A stretch of 64,000 nt of DNA, taken from contig JBJXGS010000193.1 in NCBI GenBank assembly GCA_046160545.1, positions 53,835 to 117,834 of the forward strand, read 5' to 3'. The position numbers and the translations under genes were made by a program. Shown piece after piece: positions 51,996-60,117 of the stretch. A model generated the notes under the pieces. The model was not told the origin of the DNA, made no database searches, and saw only the letters and a list, made by a program, of their open reading frames with translations. Source of the DNA: JAEUOS01 sp046160545 (GTDB taxonomy: Bacteria; Pseudomonadota; Gammaproteobacteria; Burkholderiales; JAEUOS01). How positions within the stretch are numbered: the first letter of the stretch is position 1; the number at the start of each line of letters is the position of its first letter.

Positions 51996-52514
51996 ATGCG
52001 CTCCGGAAGATTCGTCGTCTTGCTCGCGTCGATTCTACTCGCGGCCTGTAGCGCGGCGCTCGATTGGCGCGAGGTGCGCGCACCCGACGGCGGCTTCAGC
52101 GTGCTGATGCCGCAAAAGCCCGGCAAGTCGGAGCGCTCACTTGCCACGCCGGCCGGGCCGGTGACCATGCGCATGCTCGCCGCCCGGGTCGGCGACAGCA
52201 TTTTCGGGGTGGGCGTGGCCGATTTCGCCGCAGCGCCCGATGCCGCCCTCCGTGACGGCCTGCGCGACGCACTGGTCAAGAACCTGAACGGTCGCCTCAT
52301 CAGCGACAGGCCGGTTGCCAACGGCGCGGCCACCGGCCAGGAAATCGTCGTCGTCGGCAGCTCCGGGAGGGGCGACCAAAGCGTGACGGTCGTCTTGCGC
52401 GCGCGTCTCCTGTACACGGGTGCACGCTACTTCCAGGTGGCCACGGTCAGTCGGGAAGGTACCTTGCCCGAGGCCGACGCCGAGATGTTCCTGGCCTCGT
52501 TTCGCCCCAACTGA
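51996..52514 (+). CDS. Putative outer-membrane or periplasmic lipoprotein
   Basis: 172 residues with a lipoprotein signal peptide, lipobox LLAAC (Cys at residue 18). The mature part, APDGGFSVLMPQKPGKSERS and FLASFRPN at the end, resembles small secreted proteins found before transporters, but I recognise no named domain. It is 12 bases ahead of an MFS gene, and divergent from the WS/DGAT gene. Confidence 0.75.
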   Translation: MRSGRFVVLLASILLAACSAALDWREVRAPDGGFSVLMPQKPGKSERSLATPAGPVTMRMLAARVGDSIFGVGVADFAAAPDAALRDGLRDALVKNLNGRLISDRPVANGAATGQEIVVVGSSGRGDQSVTVVLRARLLYTGARYFQVATVSREGTLPEADAEMFLASFRPN

Positions 52515-52526
52515 GACAGGCCACAG

Positions 52527-53723
52527 ATGGTCGGTGTGCCCGTGGTCCGCATCTTTGCCGTCTTCGGACTCGGCTATTTCCTCTCTTACGCGTTTCGATC
52601 GATCGGGCCCCTGATTGCGCCTGACCTGATCAGTGAACTCGGCCTCAACGCCCGCGAATTGGGGCTGCTGGCGAGCGTCTATTTCCTTGCCTTCTTCCTT
52701 GCGCAGCCAGGGATCGGCATCGCGATGGACCGCTTCGGCCCGGCGCGCGTCAATGCCGCGCTGATCGCCATTGCCGCGATCGGAGCGGCGATTTTCGCGA
52801 GCGCCCAGAGTCTCGCGGTGCTTGCCGTCGGCCGCGCCCTGATCGGGCTCGGCATCGCCGGCGCCCTGATGACCGCGTTCAAGGCCACCGTGATCTGGTA
52901 CCCGCCGCGCTATCGCGAGGCCCTGGCAGGCGCGCTCATGGCCATCGGCGGACTGGCCTCGATGGCCACCGCGACGCCGGCGGAATGGCTCATGCGCGCC
53001 ATCGGCTGGCGCGGCGTGTTCTGGACCCTCGATGCACTGGCGGTGATCGTCTGCATCCTCCTGATCGTCGCGGTGCCGCGCCACCAGAATGATCCCGCGC
53101 CTGCGTCCGCCGGCGGCTTCGGCACGATCTTTCGTTCGCGCATCTTCCTGTCCTATATGCCGACAGCGTTCTTCGGCAGCGGTGGCTTTTCGGCGATCCA
53201 GTCGCTGTGGGCCGGTCCCTGGCTGATCGAAGTGGCGGGCCTGTCGCGTGCCGCGACAGCGCAGGTCCTGCTGGTCTACGGGTTGTCCTTGCTGGTGGGC
53301 TACCTGCTGATCGCGTTCTTCGGTGCCCGCGTGCAGGCGATTGCGAATGGACCGCAGCGCTGGTACATCGCCTCGCTGGCGGTCGCGTATGCCGCGCTGG
53401 GACTCATCGTCAGCAACGCGTTTCCCGCTGCATCCTGGCCCTGGTTCGCGTATGGCGTGACACTGGGCGCTGGCATGCTCGCCTATCCGTTGATGACGCG
53501 TGCTTTCCCGCCCGCGATCGCCGGCCGGGTCGTCACGGCCTACAACACGGTCATGTTCGCCGGCGGATTCGTGATCCAGGCGGGCCTTGGGATCGCAGTA
53601 CAGCACCTGGTCGATACGGGTACCGGGCGGGTTCTGGCCTACCAGATCGCATTCGGCACACTACTTCTCGCCCAGGTCCTGTCCCTGGTCTGGTTCATCG
53701 CGATTTCGCGCCGCGCGGCCTGA
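52527..53723 (+). CDS. MFS transporter
   Basis: 398 residues with twelve hydrophobic helices. RSIGPLIAPDLISELGLNAR starts the N-half and MDRFGPARVNAAL is the conserved loop 2-3 motif; RALIGLGIAGALMTAFKA lies in helix 4. Of the general nitrate/hexuronate/anion-type MFS shape. Placed before an FAD monooxygenase and amidase genes, it may import their substrate. Confidence 0.88.
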   Translation: MVGVPVVRIFAVFGLGYFLSYAFRSIGPLIAPDLISELGLNARELGLLASVYFLAFFLAQPGIGIAMDRFGPARVNAALIAIAAIGAAIFASAQSLAVLAVGRALIGLGIAGALMTAFKATVIWYPPRYREALAGALMAIGGLASMATATPAEWLMRAIGWRGVFWTLDALAVIVCILLIVAVPRHQNDPAPASAGGFGTIFRSRIFLSYMPTAFFGSGGFSAIQSLWAGPWLIEVAGLSRAATAQVLLVYGLSLLVGYLLIAFFGARVQAIANGPQRWYIASLAVAYAALGLIVSNAFPAASWPWFAYGVTLGAGMLAYPLMTRAFPPAIAGRVVTAYNTVMFAGGFVIQAGLGIAVQHLVDTGTGRVLAYQIAFGTLLLAQVLSLVWFIAISRRAA

Positions 53724-53775
53724 CAAGGCCGCGCACTGCGGTAAGCTCATCGGTTCATGGAAACGCCGTATCTGA

Positions 53776-54975
53776 ATGACCACAACCTCACAACGCGTCC
53801 TGATCGCTGGCGGCGGCCCGGTCGGACTCGTCGCCGCTCTGGCCCTCGGGCGCGCCGGCATTTCCGTCACTGTGCTCGAGAGGGGCGACGGCCCGCAACA
53901 CGATCTGCGCGCCTCGACCTTCCATCCGCCCACGCTCGACATGCTCGACGAGTTCGGCATCACGCCGCGCTTAATCGAGCATGGCCTCATTGCCAAGACC
54001 TGGCAGTTTCGCGACCGTGCCACCGGCCCGGTCGCGGTATTCGACATGGCACTGCTCAAGGACGACACGGCACACCCCTATCGCGTGCAATGCGAACAGT
54101 GGCGCCTGGTCGGCTTCCTGCTCGAAGAGATCGCCAAGCTCCCCGAGGTCGAAGTACGCTTCGGTCACACGCTGACCGGACTTGCCCAGGACGATTCCGG
54201 CGTCCGCGTGAGCGTCGATACGCCGGCCGGCGCCGCAACGCTTGCGGGACGCTGGCTGATCGGCGCCGAGGGCGCACGCAGTCCGACACGCAAAGTCCTG
54301 GATATCAGCTTCGACGGCATGACCCTGCCCGAACTCTTCCTGGTCATCTCGACGCCGTTCCGCTTCGAGGACCACCTGCCGCAACTCTCGCCAATCAACT
54401 ACATGTCGGATCCCGACGAGTGGCTGGTGTTGCTGCGTACGCGCGATTTCTGGCGCGTCCTGATCCCCGCCGACCCGGGCGCCGGCGAGGAGCGCCTGCT
54501 TGCGGACGCGTTCGTGCGTGACGCCCTGCGGCGCGCTCACCCGGCCGCCGAGTCGGCACCGACCACGCATCGCACACTCTATCCGGTGCATCAGCGCGTC
54601 GCCGCGACCTACCAGGTCGGGCGGGTCTTTCTGGCCGGCGACTCCGCACACATCAACAACCCGCTGGGTGGAATGGGCATGAATGGCGGCATTCACGACG
54701 CGCTCGAATTGGCGCGCCTCCTGGTCCGGCACTGGCGCGACGACGACCCTGCGCGACTGGATGTCTACACGCGCCGGCGGCGTCCGGTCGCCTTCGACGA
54801 GGTGCAGGCAGCCACACTGCGCAACCGGCAGATCCTCAACGAGCGCGATCCGGCAGTGCGCAACGCCCGCCTGGATGAACTGCGCCGTACCGGTGCCGAC
54901 CCTGCGGCCTCGCGCAACTACCTGCTCAAGTCGTCGATGATCCTGGGGCTGCGCCAGGCCGCGACCGTGGATTGA
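53776..54975 (+). CDS. FAD-dependent aromatic-ring monooxygenase, paralogue of 39989-41203
   Basis: 399 residues. GGGPVGLVAALALGRAG binds FAD; DLRASTFHPPT, LIGAEGARSPTRK (DG motif with E instead of D) and FLAGDSAHINNPLGGMGMN are present. It aligns along its full length with the monooxygenase at 39989-41203, including the C-terminal SRNYLLKSSMI against AREYLLNSSMI, so the two are paralogues that likely hydroxylate related compounds. Downstream isochorismatase-fold amidase is 35 bases away, suggesting one pathway. Confidence 0.9.
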   Translation: MTTTSQRVLIAGGGPVGLVAALALGRAGISVTVLERGDGPQHDLRASTFHPPTLDMLDEFGITPRLIEHGLIAKTWQFRDRATGPVAVFDMALLKDDTAHPYRVQCEQWRLVGFLLEEIAKLPEVEVRFGHTLTGLAQDDSGVRVSVDTPAGAATLAGRWLIGAEGARSPTRKVLDISFDGMTLPELFLVISTPFRFEDHLPQLSPINYMSDPDEWLVLLRTRDFWRVLIPADPGAGEERLLADAFVRDALRRAHPAAESAPTTHRTLYPVHQRVAATYQVGRVFLAGDSAHINNPLGGMGMNGGIHDALELARLLVRHWRDDDPARLDVYTRRRRPVAFDEVQAATLRNRQILNERDPAVRNARLDELRRTGADPAASRNYLLKSSMILGLRQAATVD

Positions 54976-55010
54976 GCGACCGGGCAAACAGGATGCAAAA
55001 GGAGAACGAA

Positions 55011-55640
55011 ATGCATAGCGACGATCTGGAGGTCTACAAGCGGCAGGGTTTTGACAACCCCTCGGGTTTCGGCGCGCGGCCGGCGCTCCTGATCGTCGAT
55101 TTCGTCAACGGATTCGCCGACCCGACCAAGTTTGGCGGCGGCAACATTGCCCCGGCGATTGCCGCGACGGTCAGGCTGCTTGCGTTTTTTCGCGAACGCA
55201 AGCTGCCAGTCGCACACACCCGGGTGGTCTACGCTGAAGACGGCAGCGACTGGGGCGTGTTCACGCTCAAGGCCCCGGCGTTGAAGACACTCACCGAGGC
55301 CGCGCATGCCTCGCAAATCGTCACCGAGCTGACCCCGGTGGCGGGCGAGTACGTGGTGCGCAAGCGCCAGGCTTCGGCATTCTTCGGTACCGAGCTCAAC
55401 GCCTGGCTCACCATGCAACGCGTGGATACGGTGGTGGTGGCCGGCTGCACCACCAGCGGATGCGTGCGTGCCACCGTGGTCGATGCGATGCAGAACAATT
55501 TCCGCACCATCGTTGCGACCGAGTGCGTCGGCGACCGCGCCATCGGTCCCCACGAAGCCAATCTATTCGACATGCGCCAGAAATACGCCGACCTGCACGA
55601 CAACGCCGCCGTGATGCGCGCCATCGAAGCTCTCAAGTAG
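55011..55640 (+). CDS. Isochorismatase-fold amidohydrolase (maleamate/N-carbamoylsarcosine amidase-like)
   Basis: 209 residues from ATG at 55011, set by aaggagaacg directly before it. The catalytic triad is visible as D in LLIVDFVNGF, K in VRKRQASAFFGT and C in VVAGCTTSGCVRATVVDA. The GxxNIAPAI start and SAFFGTELN resemble the NicF (maleamate) and N-carbamoylsarcosine amidohydrolase group. It would release ammonia from a dicarboxylic monoamide. A maleate-isomerase-like gene lies 1.1 kb downstream on the other strand. Confidence 0.85.
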   Translation: MHSDDLEVYKRQGFDNPSGFGARPALLIVDFVNGFADPTKFGGGNIAPAIAATVRLLAFFRERKLPVAHTRVVYAEDGSDWGVFTLKAPALKTLTEAAHASQIVTELTPVAGEYVVRKRQASAFFGTELNAWLTMQRVDTVVVAGCTTSGCVRATVVDAMQNNFRTIVATECVGDRAIGPHEANLFDMRQKYADLHDNAAVMRAIEALK

Positions 55641-55682
55641 GCAGGTCGCCGGCGCACCGGCGACGGCGAAGCCTCAGCCGGG

Positions 55683-56645
55683 CTATTCGCCCTTGAGCGA
55701 CTTCTCCTTGACGATACGCGCCCAGCGGGTAGTCTCGTCGCGCATCATCGCCGTCAGTTCCTGAGGATTCAGGTAATTGACGGTGAGGCCCTGCTTGTTG
55801 AGTGTCTCGGCCACATCGGGCGCGCGCAGGATGTCGCGCAACGCGCCGGACAGGCGGTTGACGATTTCCGGCGGCGTGCGCGCCGGAAAGTACATCGCAT
55901 ACCAGACGCTGGCATTGACATCCCGGGGCCCGCCGGCCTCGTGGATGGTCGGCACATCTGGTGCGACCGCAACGCGCTTGTCGAAGGCAACGCCCAGCAC
56001 CTTGAGCCGCCCCTGGCGCACCAGGGGCAGGATGGTGTGCACCGGCATGAACATCGCCTCGACCGAGCCGCCGACGACATCTGTCACAGCGCCGGCCGAG
56101 CCTCGGTACGGCACATGCAGCATGAAGGTCTTGGTTTCGACCTTGAACAGCTCGCCGGTCAAATGTTGCGGTGTGCCGATGCCCGGCGAGGCGTAGGACA
56201 TGCGGCCCGGCTGGGCGCGCAGGAGCGCAATGAATTCCTTGACGTTGCTGGCGCGCACGTTGTTGCCGACCACGAGCGCCAGATAGCCGTCGGTCAGGTT
56301 GGCCACCGGCGCCAGGTCGCGAAACGGATCCCAGCTCAAGCCCTGGTAGATGAGGGGGTTGAAGACCAGCGGGCTGGCCGTCAGGAGCAGGGTATAGCCG
56401 TCAGGAGGCGACTTGGCAACCGCCTCGGTGCCGATATTGCCGGCGGCACCCGGGCGATTTTCGATGACCACAGGTTGATTGAAACGCTCGGTGATCTTCG
56501 GGCCCAGGGTGCGCGCAATGATGTCCTGGCCGGTCCCCGGGGTGTACGGCACGATGAGACGAATTGGCCGGTTCGGCCATTCCTGCGCCATGGCGGGCAA
56601 CGCCGCTGCGGCCACGGCCATCGCGGCCAGAATTTTCTTGAGCAT
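55683..56645 (-). CDS. Bug family tripartite tricarboxylate transporter substrate-binding protein
   Basis: 320 residues; signal peptide ends PAMAQ, mature start EWPNRPIRLIVPYTPGTGQD, then RPGAAGNIGTEAVAKSPPDG and DVPTIHEAGG. Second receptor of this kind in the window, clearly different from the one at 795. Follows the maleate-isomerase-like gene by 97 bases on the minus strand, and may bind maleate or a related acid (inference). Confidence 0.93.
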   Translation of the reverse strand: MLKKILAAMAVAAAALPAMAQEWPNRPIRLIVPYTPGTGQDIIARTLGPKITERFNQPVVIENRPGAAGNIGTEAVAKSPPDGYTLLLTASPLVFNPLIYQGLSWDPFRDLAPVANLTDGYLALVVGNNVRASNVKEFIALLRAQPGRMSYASPGIGTPQHLTGELFKVETKTFMLHVPYRGSAGAVTDVVGGSVEAMFMPVHTILPLVRQGRLKVLGVAFDKRVAVAPDVPTIHEAGGPRDVNASVWYAMYFPARTPPEIVNRLSGALRDILRAPDVAETLNKQGLTVNYLNPQELTAMMRDETTRWARIVKEKSLKGE

Positions 56646-56742
56646 GTGAAGGGCTAAGGCGGATCAGTGACCCTGCCCTTTTACAGCACCCTGCGGGGTC
56701 TTGCAATCCCGGCTTGCCCTTGGTGGCCAAGCCCCGTGTGCG

Positions 56743-57474
56743 TCAGTGCCGGAACAGCCTCCCGCCGCACCCGATGTCGTCGGCGACACCGGCGCGCCGC
56801 AACGCTGCCCACAGGGTCGCGGTGTTGCTTGAGACGACAGGTTTGTCCAGTTCCGCTTCGAGACGCAAGAGAAGCGGCAAGGTCGCAAGATCGGTGCAAC
56901 TGACCAGCATGGCCTGCGCCAGCGGCCGATCGCAAGCGCGCACATGCGCCTCGACCTGCGACAAGGGAACTTCGACGATGCGTTCTTCGCCACGCGCAGC
57001 GCCGATGCCGATGCCGAGGCCGCCGATGTGAAGCACCACGAATCCCTGTTGCTCCAGAAACGCCTTCTCGTGCGCGTTGACCGGCTCCTGGTAGGGCGTT
57101 GCCACCGCGCAGCGCTCGACGTCCAGGGCTCGCATTGCCTCGATCAAGGCCTGCGCCGTGCTCACCCCGGGGATCCCGGTCAGGGTCTTGATGTAGTCGG
57201 CAATACGCGTCGGCGGATCGGTCAGGGAACCGGCGGTACAGCCGTAGGCGATCACATTCACGCGCGCCAGTGCCAGATCGCCGGCGGCGCGCGCCAGGTC
57301 CTCGCGCAGCGCACGCCAACCCGCATCATCATCCCCCTGCGCGTGCAAGGGCATGCGCGCGACGTGCATGGTGACGCCCTCGGGCATCAGCCGGGCCCAC
57401 TCGGCTTCGTTGACGGTGTTGGTCGGCGGGACGATCAGGCCGATGCGGGCGCGGTATCCGTAGGGGTGGGCCAA
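56743..57474 (-). CDS. Maleate isomerase/arylmalonate decarboxylase family (Asp/Glu racemase fold)
   Basis: 243 residues. Both cysteines of the active site are present, C79 in IAYGCTAGSLTDP and C193 in MLVSCTDLATLP, with PPTNTVNE near the start and VSSNTATLWAALR near the end, the layout of maleate cis-trans isomerases (NicE/MaiA). The enzyme would convert maleate to fumarate, the final step of nicotinate degradation. Arylmalonate decarboxylase activity uses only the second cysteine, so two cysteines favour isomerase. Confidence 0.85.
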   Translation of the reverse strand: MAHPYGYRARIGLIVPPTNTVNEAEWARLMPEGVTMHVARMPLHAQGDDDAGWRALREDLARAAGDLALARVNVIAYGCTAGSLTDPPTRIADYIKTLTGIPGVSTAQALIEAMRALDVERCAVATPYQEPVNAHEKAFLEQQGFVVLHIGGLGIGIGAARGEERIVEVPLSQVEAHVRACDRPLAQAMLVSCTDLATLPLLLRLEAELDKPVVSSNTATLWAALRRAGVADDIGCGGRLFRH

Positions 57475-57522
57475 TGGCGTACTCCGGGCTGGGGAACTAA
57501 GACTGGTGATTGGGCATGGCTG

Positions 57523-58149
57523 TCAGACGACCGGTCGTCCCGCCAGCCCCGTGAACGGGTCTTCGACCGCATCGAAGAGACGCCGCATCAGCAGGGTCTC
57601 GCGCTCCTGGACCGCATCCAGGAACTCCCGCGCGCCGTGCATGGCCTTGAATGCGACGAAGCCTCGTTCGAGGAAATTCTGCAGGGCGCCGAGTCCGGCC
57701 GCCTGTGCGGGCTTGCGCATGAGCTTCAGCGTGCCTTCGAGGAGGGGTTTCCTGGTCAATTGGTCCAGAGCGTCGCCGATGCGGCGCGTGAGCGCGATCT
57801 GGCGCTCGCGCTCGGACTGATTGGAGCAGGCCCTGTAGGCAGTGGCGTAGCCCGCCGCGTCGATCACCGTGCCAGCAAAGCCCGGCTGAAGCGCGAGATG
57901 CTGATCGAGTGTCTCCGAGAGGGCATCGAGTTCGACTGCATCGGCGATCGTCGCCAGCGCGCGCGCGGGAAGTACCCGCGTCAGCTTGGGCAGGATGCGT
58001 TCGGTGTCGGCGTCGCGCTGGGCCATGTCCTTCGGGCCGTAGAGATCCTCAAGGAAAAAACGCGCTGCAGCGGCATAGCGCGGGTGGCCGAGCAGGTCGG
58101 AATAGGTCGCTTCCAGTCGCGCCGACTGCCAGGTCTTCAGTTCGAGCAA
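57523..58149 (-). CDS. Conserved hypothetical protein with FFLEDLYGPKD motif; start uncertain
   Basis: At least 208 residues, almost fully helical, with ARFFLEDLYGPKDMAQRDAD and TIADAVELDALSE; such proteins recur in Burkholderiales and have no assigned function. The first usable initiation codon is a TTG at 58149, but the frame is open further back through typical coding sequence (LEAAARLARHLDAV...) right up to the stop of the upstream lipoprotein gene, so the true start is probably about 30 codons earlier at a non-standard codon, or there is a sequence error. Likely co-transcribed with the lipoproteins. Confidence 0.65.
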   Translation of the reverse strand: MLELKTWQSARLEATYSDLLGHPRYAAAARFFLEDLYGPKDMAQRDADTERILPKLTRVLPARALATIADAVELDALSETLDQHLALQPGFAGTVIDAAGYATAYRACSNQSERERQIALTRRIGDALDQLTRKPLLEGTLKLMRKPAQAAGLGALQNFLERGFVAFKAMHGAREFLDAVQERETLLMRRLFDAVEDPFTGLAGRPVV

Positions 58150-58256
58150 CGCGCGGCGTGCGACAGGATCCTGCGCGGTCGTGCGGCGTCGGGTTGTGAC
58201 GGCATCGAGGTGCCGCGCCAGGCGGGCTGCGGCTTCAAGATGTGTCTCGGCGCTGC

Positions 58257-58784
58257 TCAGATCTGGCCGCTTCCAGCGCCGCCGTTGGGGTTGAACTCTT
58301 CGGGGTCGTAACTCTCGCCCGCCGAGGTGACGATGCCACGCGCGTCAAAATTGACGACCAGACGAATCTTGCGCATGGGTACGTCCTGCGCCGTCGCGGC
58401 GTAGTCCCAGTACTCGCCGCCCCCCCGCACCGGGCCGGTGAAGCCGGGGCGACCCAGCACGCGCCGCACCTCATCCTTGGTCGTTTCGCCGGCCTTGAGC
58501 TTGGCCACCTCGGCAACTGTCAACACCTGGTCGATCACGGCGAGGCGGCCCTGCGAGTCGAGGCGCGCCATGAAAGTCTGCCGCCCCAGGGGGCCGCGCG
58601 GGTATTCCCACGATTCGGCATAGGTGGCCCCGGGCGCGGCCTTGTGGATCGCTGCGGGCTCGCCCATCGCGGCCCGAAGGTCTGCCGAGGTCGACGCACC
58701 GGGAACAAGGCCGGCACCGCCGTAAGACGCGCAGCCGGCTGCTGCCAGCACAATCAGGCAGGTAAACAAGGTTCTGGCGTACAT
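58257..58784 (-). CDS. Lipoprotein with SmpA/BamE-like repeats, tandem copy 2
   Basis: 175 residues; lipobox AAAGC with Cys near residue 17. The SmpA/OmlA-like pattern appears twice: GASTSADLRAAMGEPAAIHK and GETTKDEVRRVLGRPGFTGP, each a short helix followed by GxP, as in BamE-type small outer-membrane lipoproteins. It is strongly similar to the next gene upstream (58889-59401), including the shared SWEYPRGPLGR segment and VVNFDARGIVTSAGES, so the two arose by tandem duplication. Function unknown, envelope location likely. Confidence 0.8.
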   Translation of the reverse strand: MYARTLFTCLIVLAAAGCASYGGAGLVPGASTSADLRAAMGEPAAIHKAAPGATYAESWEYPRGPLGRQTFMARLDSQGRLAVIDQVLTVAEVAKLKAGETTKDEVRRVLGRPGFTGPVRGGGEYWDYAATAQDVPMRKIRLVVNFDARGIVTSAGESYDPEEFNPNGGAGSGQI

Positions 58785-58888
58785 GTCATTTACCTCAGTG
58801 GTGAGCCCCGCGGTGCAACGGTGATCCGGCCCCGATGGTCCCGACCACGCTCGCAGCCGTTGCGGGGGGCAAAGCCATGGATGAGACA

Positions 58889-59401
58889 TCAATGATAGCG
58901 AATGTTCCCTTCCGGGTCGAAACTCTCGCCGGCGGACGTTACGATGCCGCGCGCATCAAAATTGACGACCAGACGGATGTTTCGTGTGGGTACGTCCAGA
59001 GCTTTTGCAGCGTAATCCCAGTATTCGCCGCCGCCGCGCAGCGGACCGACCAATCCAGGCCGCCCAAGCGTTCGCCGAACGTCTTCCCTGGTCGCCTCAC
59101 CGATCTTGAGCTTCGCGACTTCGGCAACCGTCAGCACCTGGTCAAGGGCAGCCAAGCGCCCCTGCCCGTCGATGCGCGCCATAAAGGTGTGCCGTCCCAG
59201 CGGGCCGCGCGGATACTCCCAGGATTCAGCAAATGCGGCGCCAGGCAGCGCCTTGTGGACCGCGGCAGGTTCGCCCAACACGGCGCGAACCTCAGCGGAC
59301 GTCGAGTTGCCTGGCTTGAGCCCGGCGCCGCTGTAGGAAGCGCAGCCAGCCATGACGAGCGTGATCAGGCAGGCGCTGAGTGTTCCGATGCTGTGGTTCA
59401 T
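58889..59401 (-). CDS. Lipoprotein with SmpA/BamE-like repeats, tandem copy 1
   Basis: 170 residues; lipobox VMAGC (Cys near residue 19), then GNSTSAEVRAVLGEPAAVHK and GEATREDVRRTLGRPGLVGP, the same two half-domains as in the downstream copy. Identity to that copy is high through most of the mature sequence and drops in the signal peptide and the C-terminal tail (FDPEGNIRYH against YDPEEFNPNGGAG). The gap between the copies is 104 bases. The retained pattern suggests that both are used. Confidence 0.8.
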   Translation of the reverse strand: MNHSIGTLSACLITLVMAGCASYSGAGLKPGNSTSAEVRAVLGEPAAVHKALPGAAFAESWEYPRGPLGRHTFMARIDGQGRLAALDQVLTVAEVAKLKIGEATREDVRRTLGRPGLVGPLRGGGEYWDYAAKALDVPTRNIRLVVNFDARGIVTSAGESFDPEGNIRYH

Positions 59402-59465
59402 GTCGTGTATGCCGGCAAGCTGGCCTCGCCCTGGTGTGTCCATGATAACGCTTGAACCGCACTGA

Positions 59466-60095
59466 CTATTCCCGACCGGCGCCGCGGCGCAAGAGGGCGA
59501 TGAACCCGGTCGCGACTCGTGCCGCCGACCCGCGCTCCGGCTGGAACCACCCGGGGGCCCAATTGAGAGCCCCAAGCAGCAGAAGCCGCATCGCTCTGCG
59601 ATCCACGCCCTTGGGCAACGGTAGTTGGGCCAGAAGCTTGCGAAAAAGTTCCTCGTACCCCTCACGCAGCCGGGCGAGTTTTTCGCCTACCTGCGGCACA
59701 TCCTGCGGGCGTACCGTGACGACGACCCGGGCGAATCCGTTCTTCGACGCGAGCGACTCGAGATGGGCCGCACAGGCAACTTCGAGGCGTCGCCAGGGCT
59801 CTGTTTCGCCGTCGAGCGCGACTTCGACTGCAGTGCTGATGCGCCGCACCCCCTCTTCGTAGACCGCCAGGAGCAGGCATTCCTTGTTGTCGAAATGCGC
59901 GTACAGGGAGCCTGGCAGCATGCCGACCTCGCGCACGATGTCACGGATTGAGGTCGCCTCGAATCCCTTGCGCGCGAAGATCTCGGCGGCCGCGGCAAGG
60001 ACCTGCGGTGCGCGGCTGTCGGCGCGGGGGCGAAGCGCGGCAACGCGCCGGGGCAGGGCGCGGGAAGCGCGGTTGCGCGCTGCCGCGAGCTTCAT
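59466..60095 (-). CDS. TetR-family transcriptional regulator
   Basis: 209 residues from ATG at 60095 after a basic leader; the helix-turn-helix is FARKGFEATSIRDIVREVGM then LPGSLYAHFDNKECLL (about residues 40-75). The C-terminal ligand domain is alpha-helical and not assignable. It is 22 bases behind the P450 gene and probably controls it through the palindrome at 61392-61407. Confidence 0.9.
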   Translation of the reverse strand: MKLAAARNRASRALPRRVAALRPRADSRAPQVLAAAAEIFARKGFEATSIRDIVREVGMLPGSLYAHFDNKECLLLAVYEEGVRRISTAVEVALDGETEPWRRLEVACAAHLESLASKNGFARVVVTVRPQDVPQVGEKLARLREGYEELFRKLLAQLPLPKGVDRRAMRLLLLGALNWAPGWFQPERGSAARVATGFIALLRRGAGRE

Positions 60096-60117
60096 GTGCC
60101 GGTCGTCGGGATTCGCT

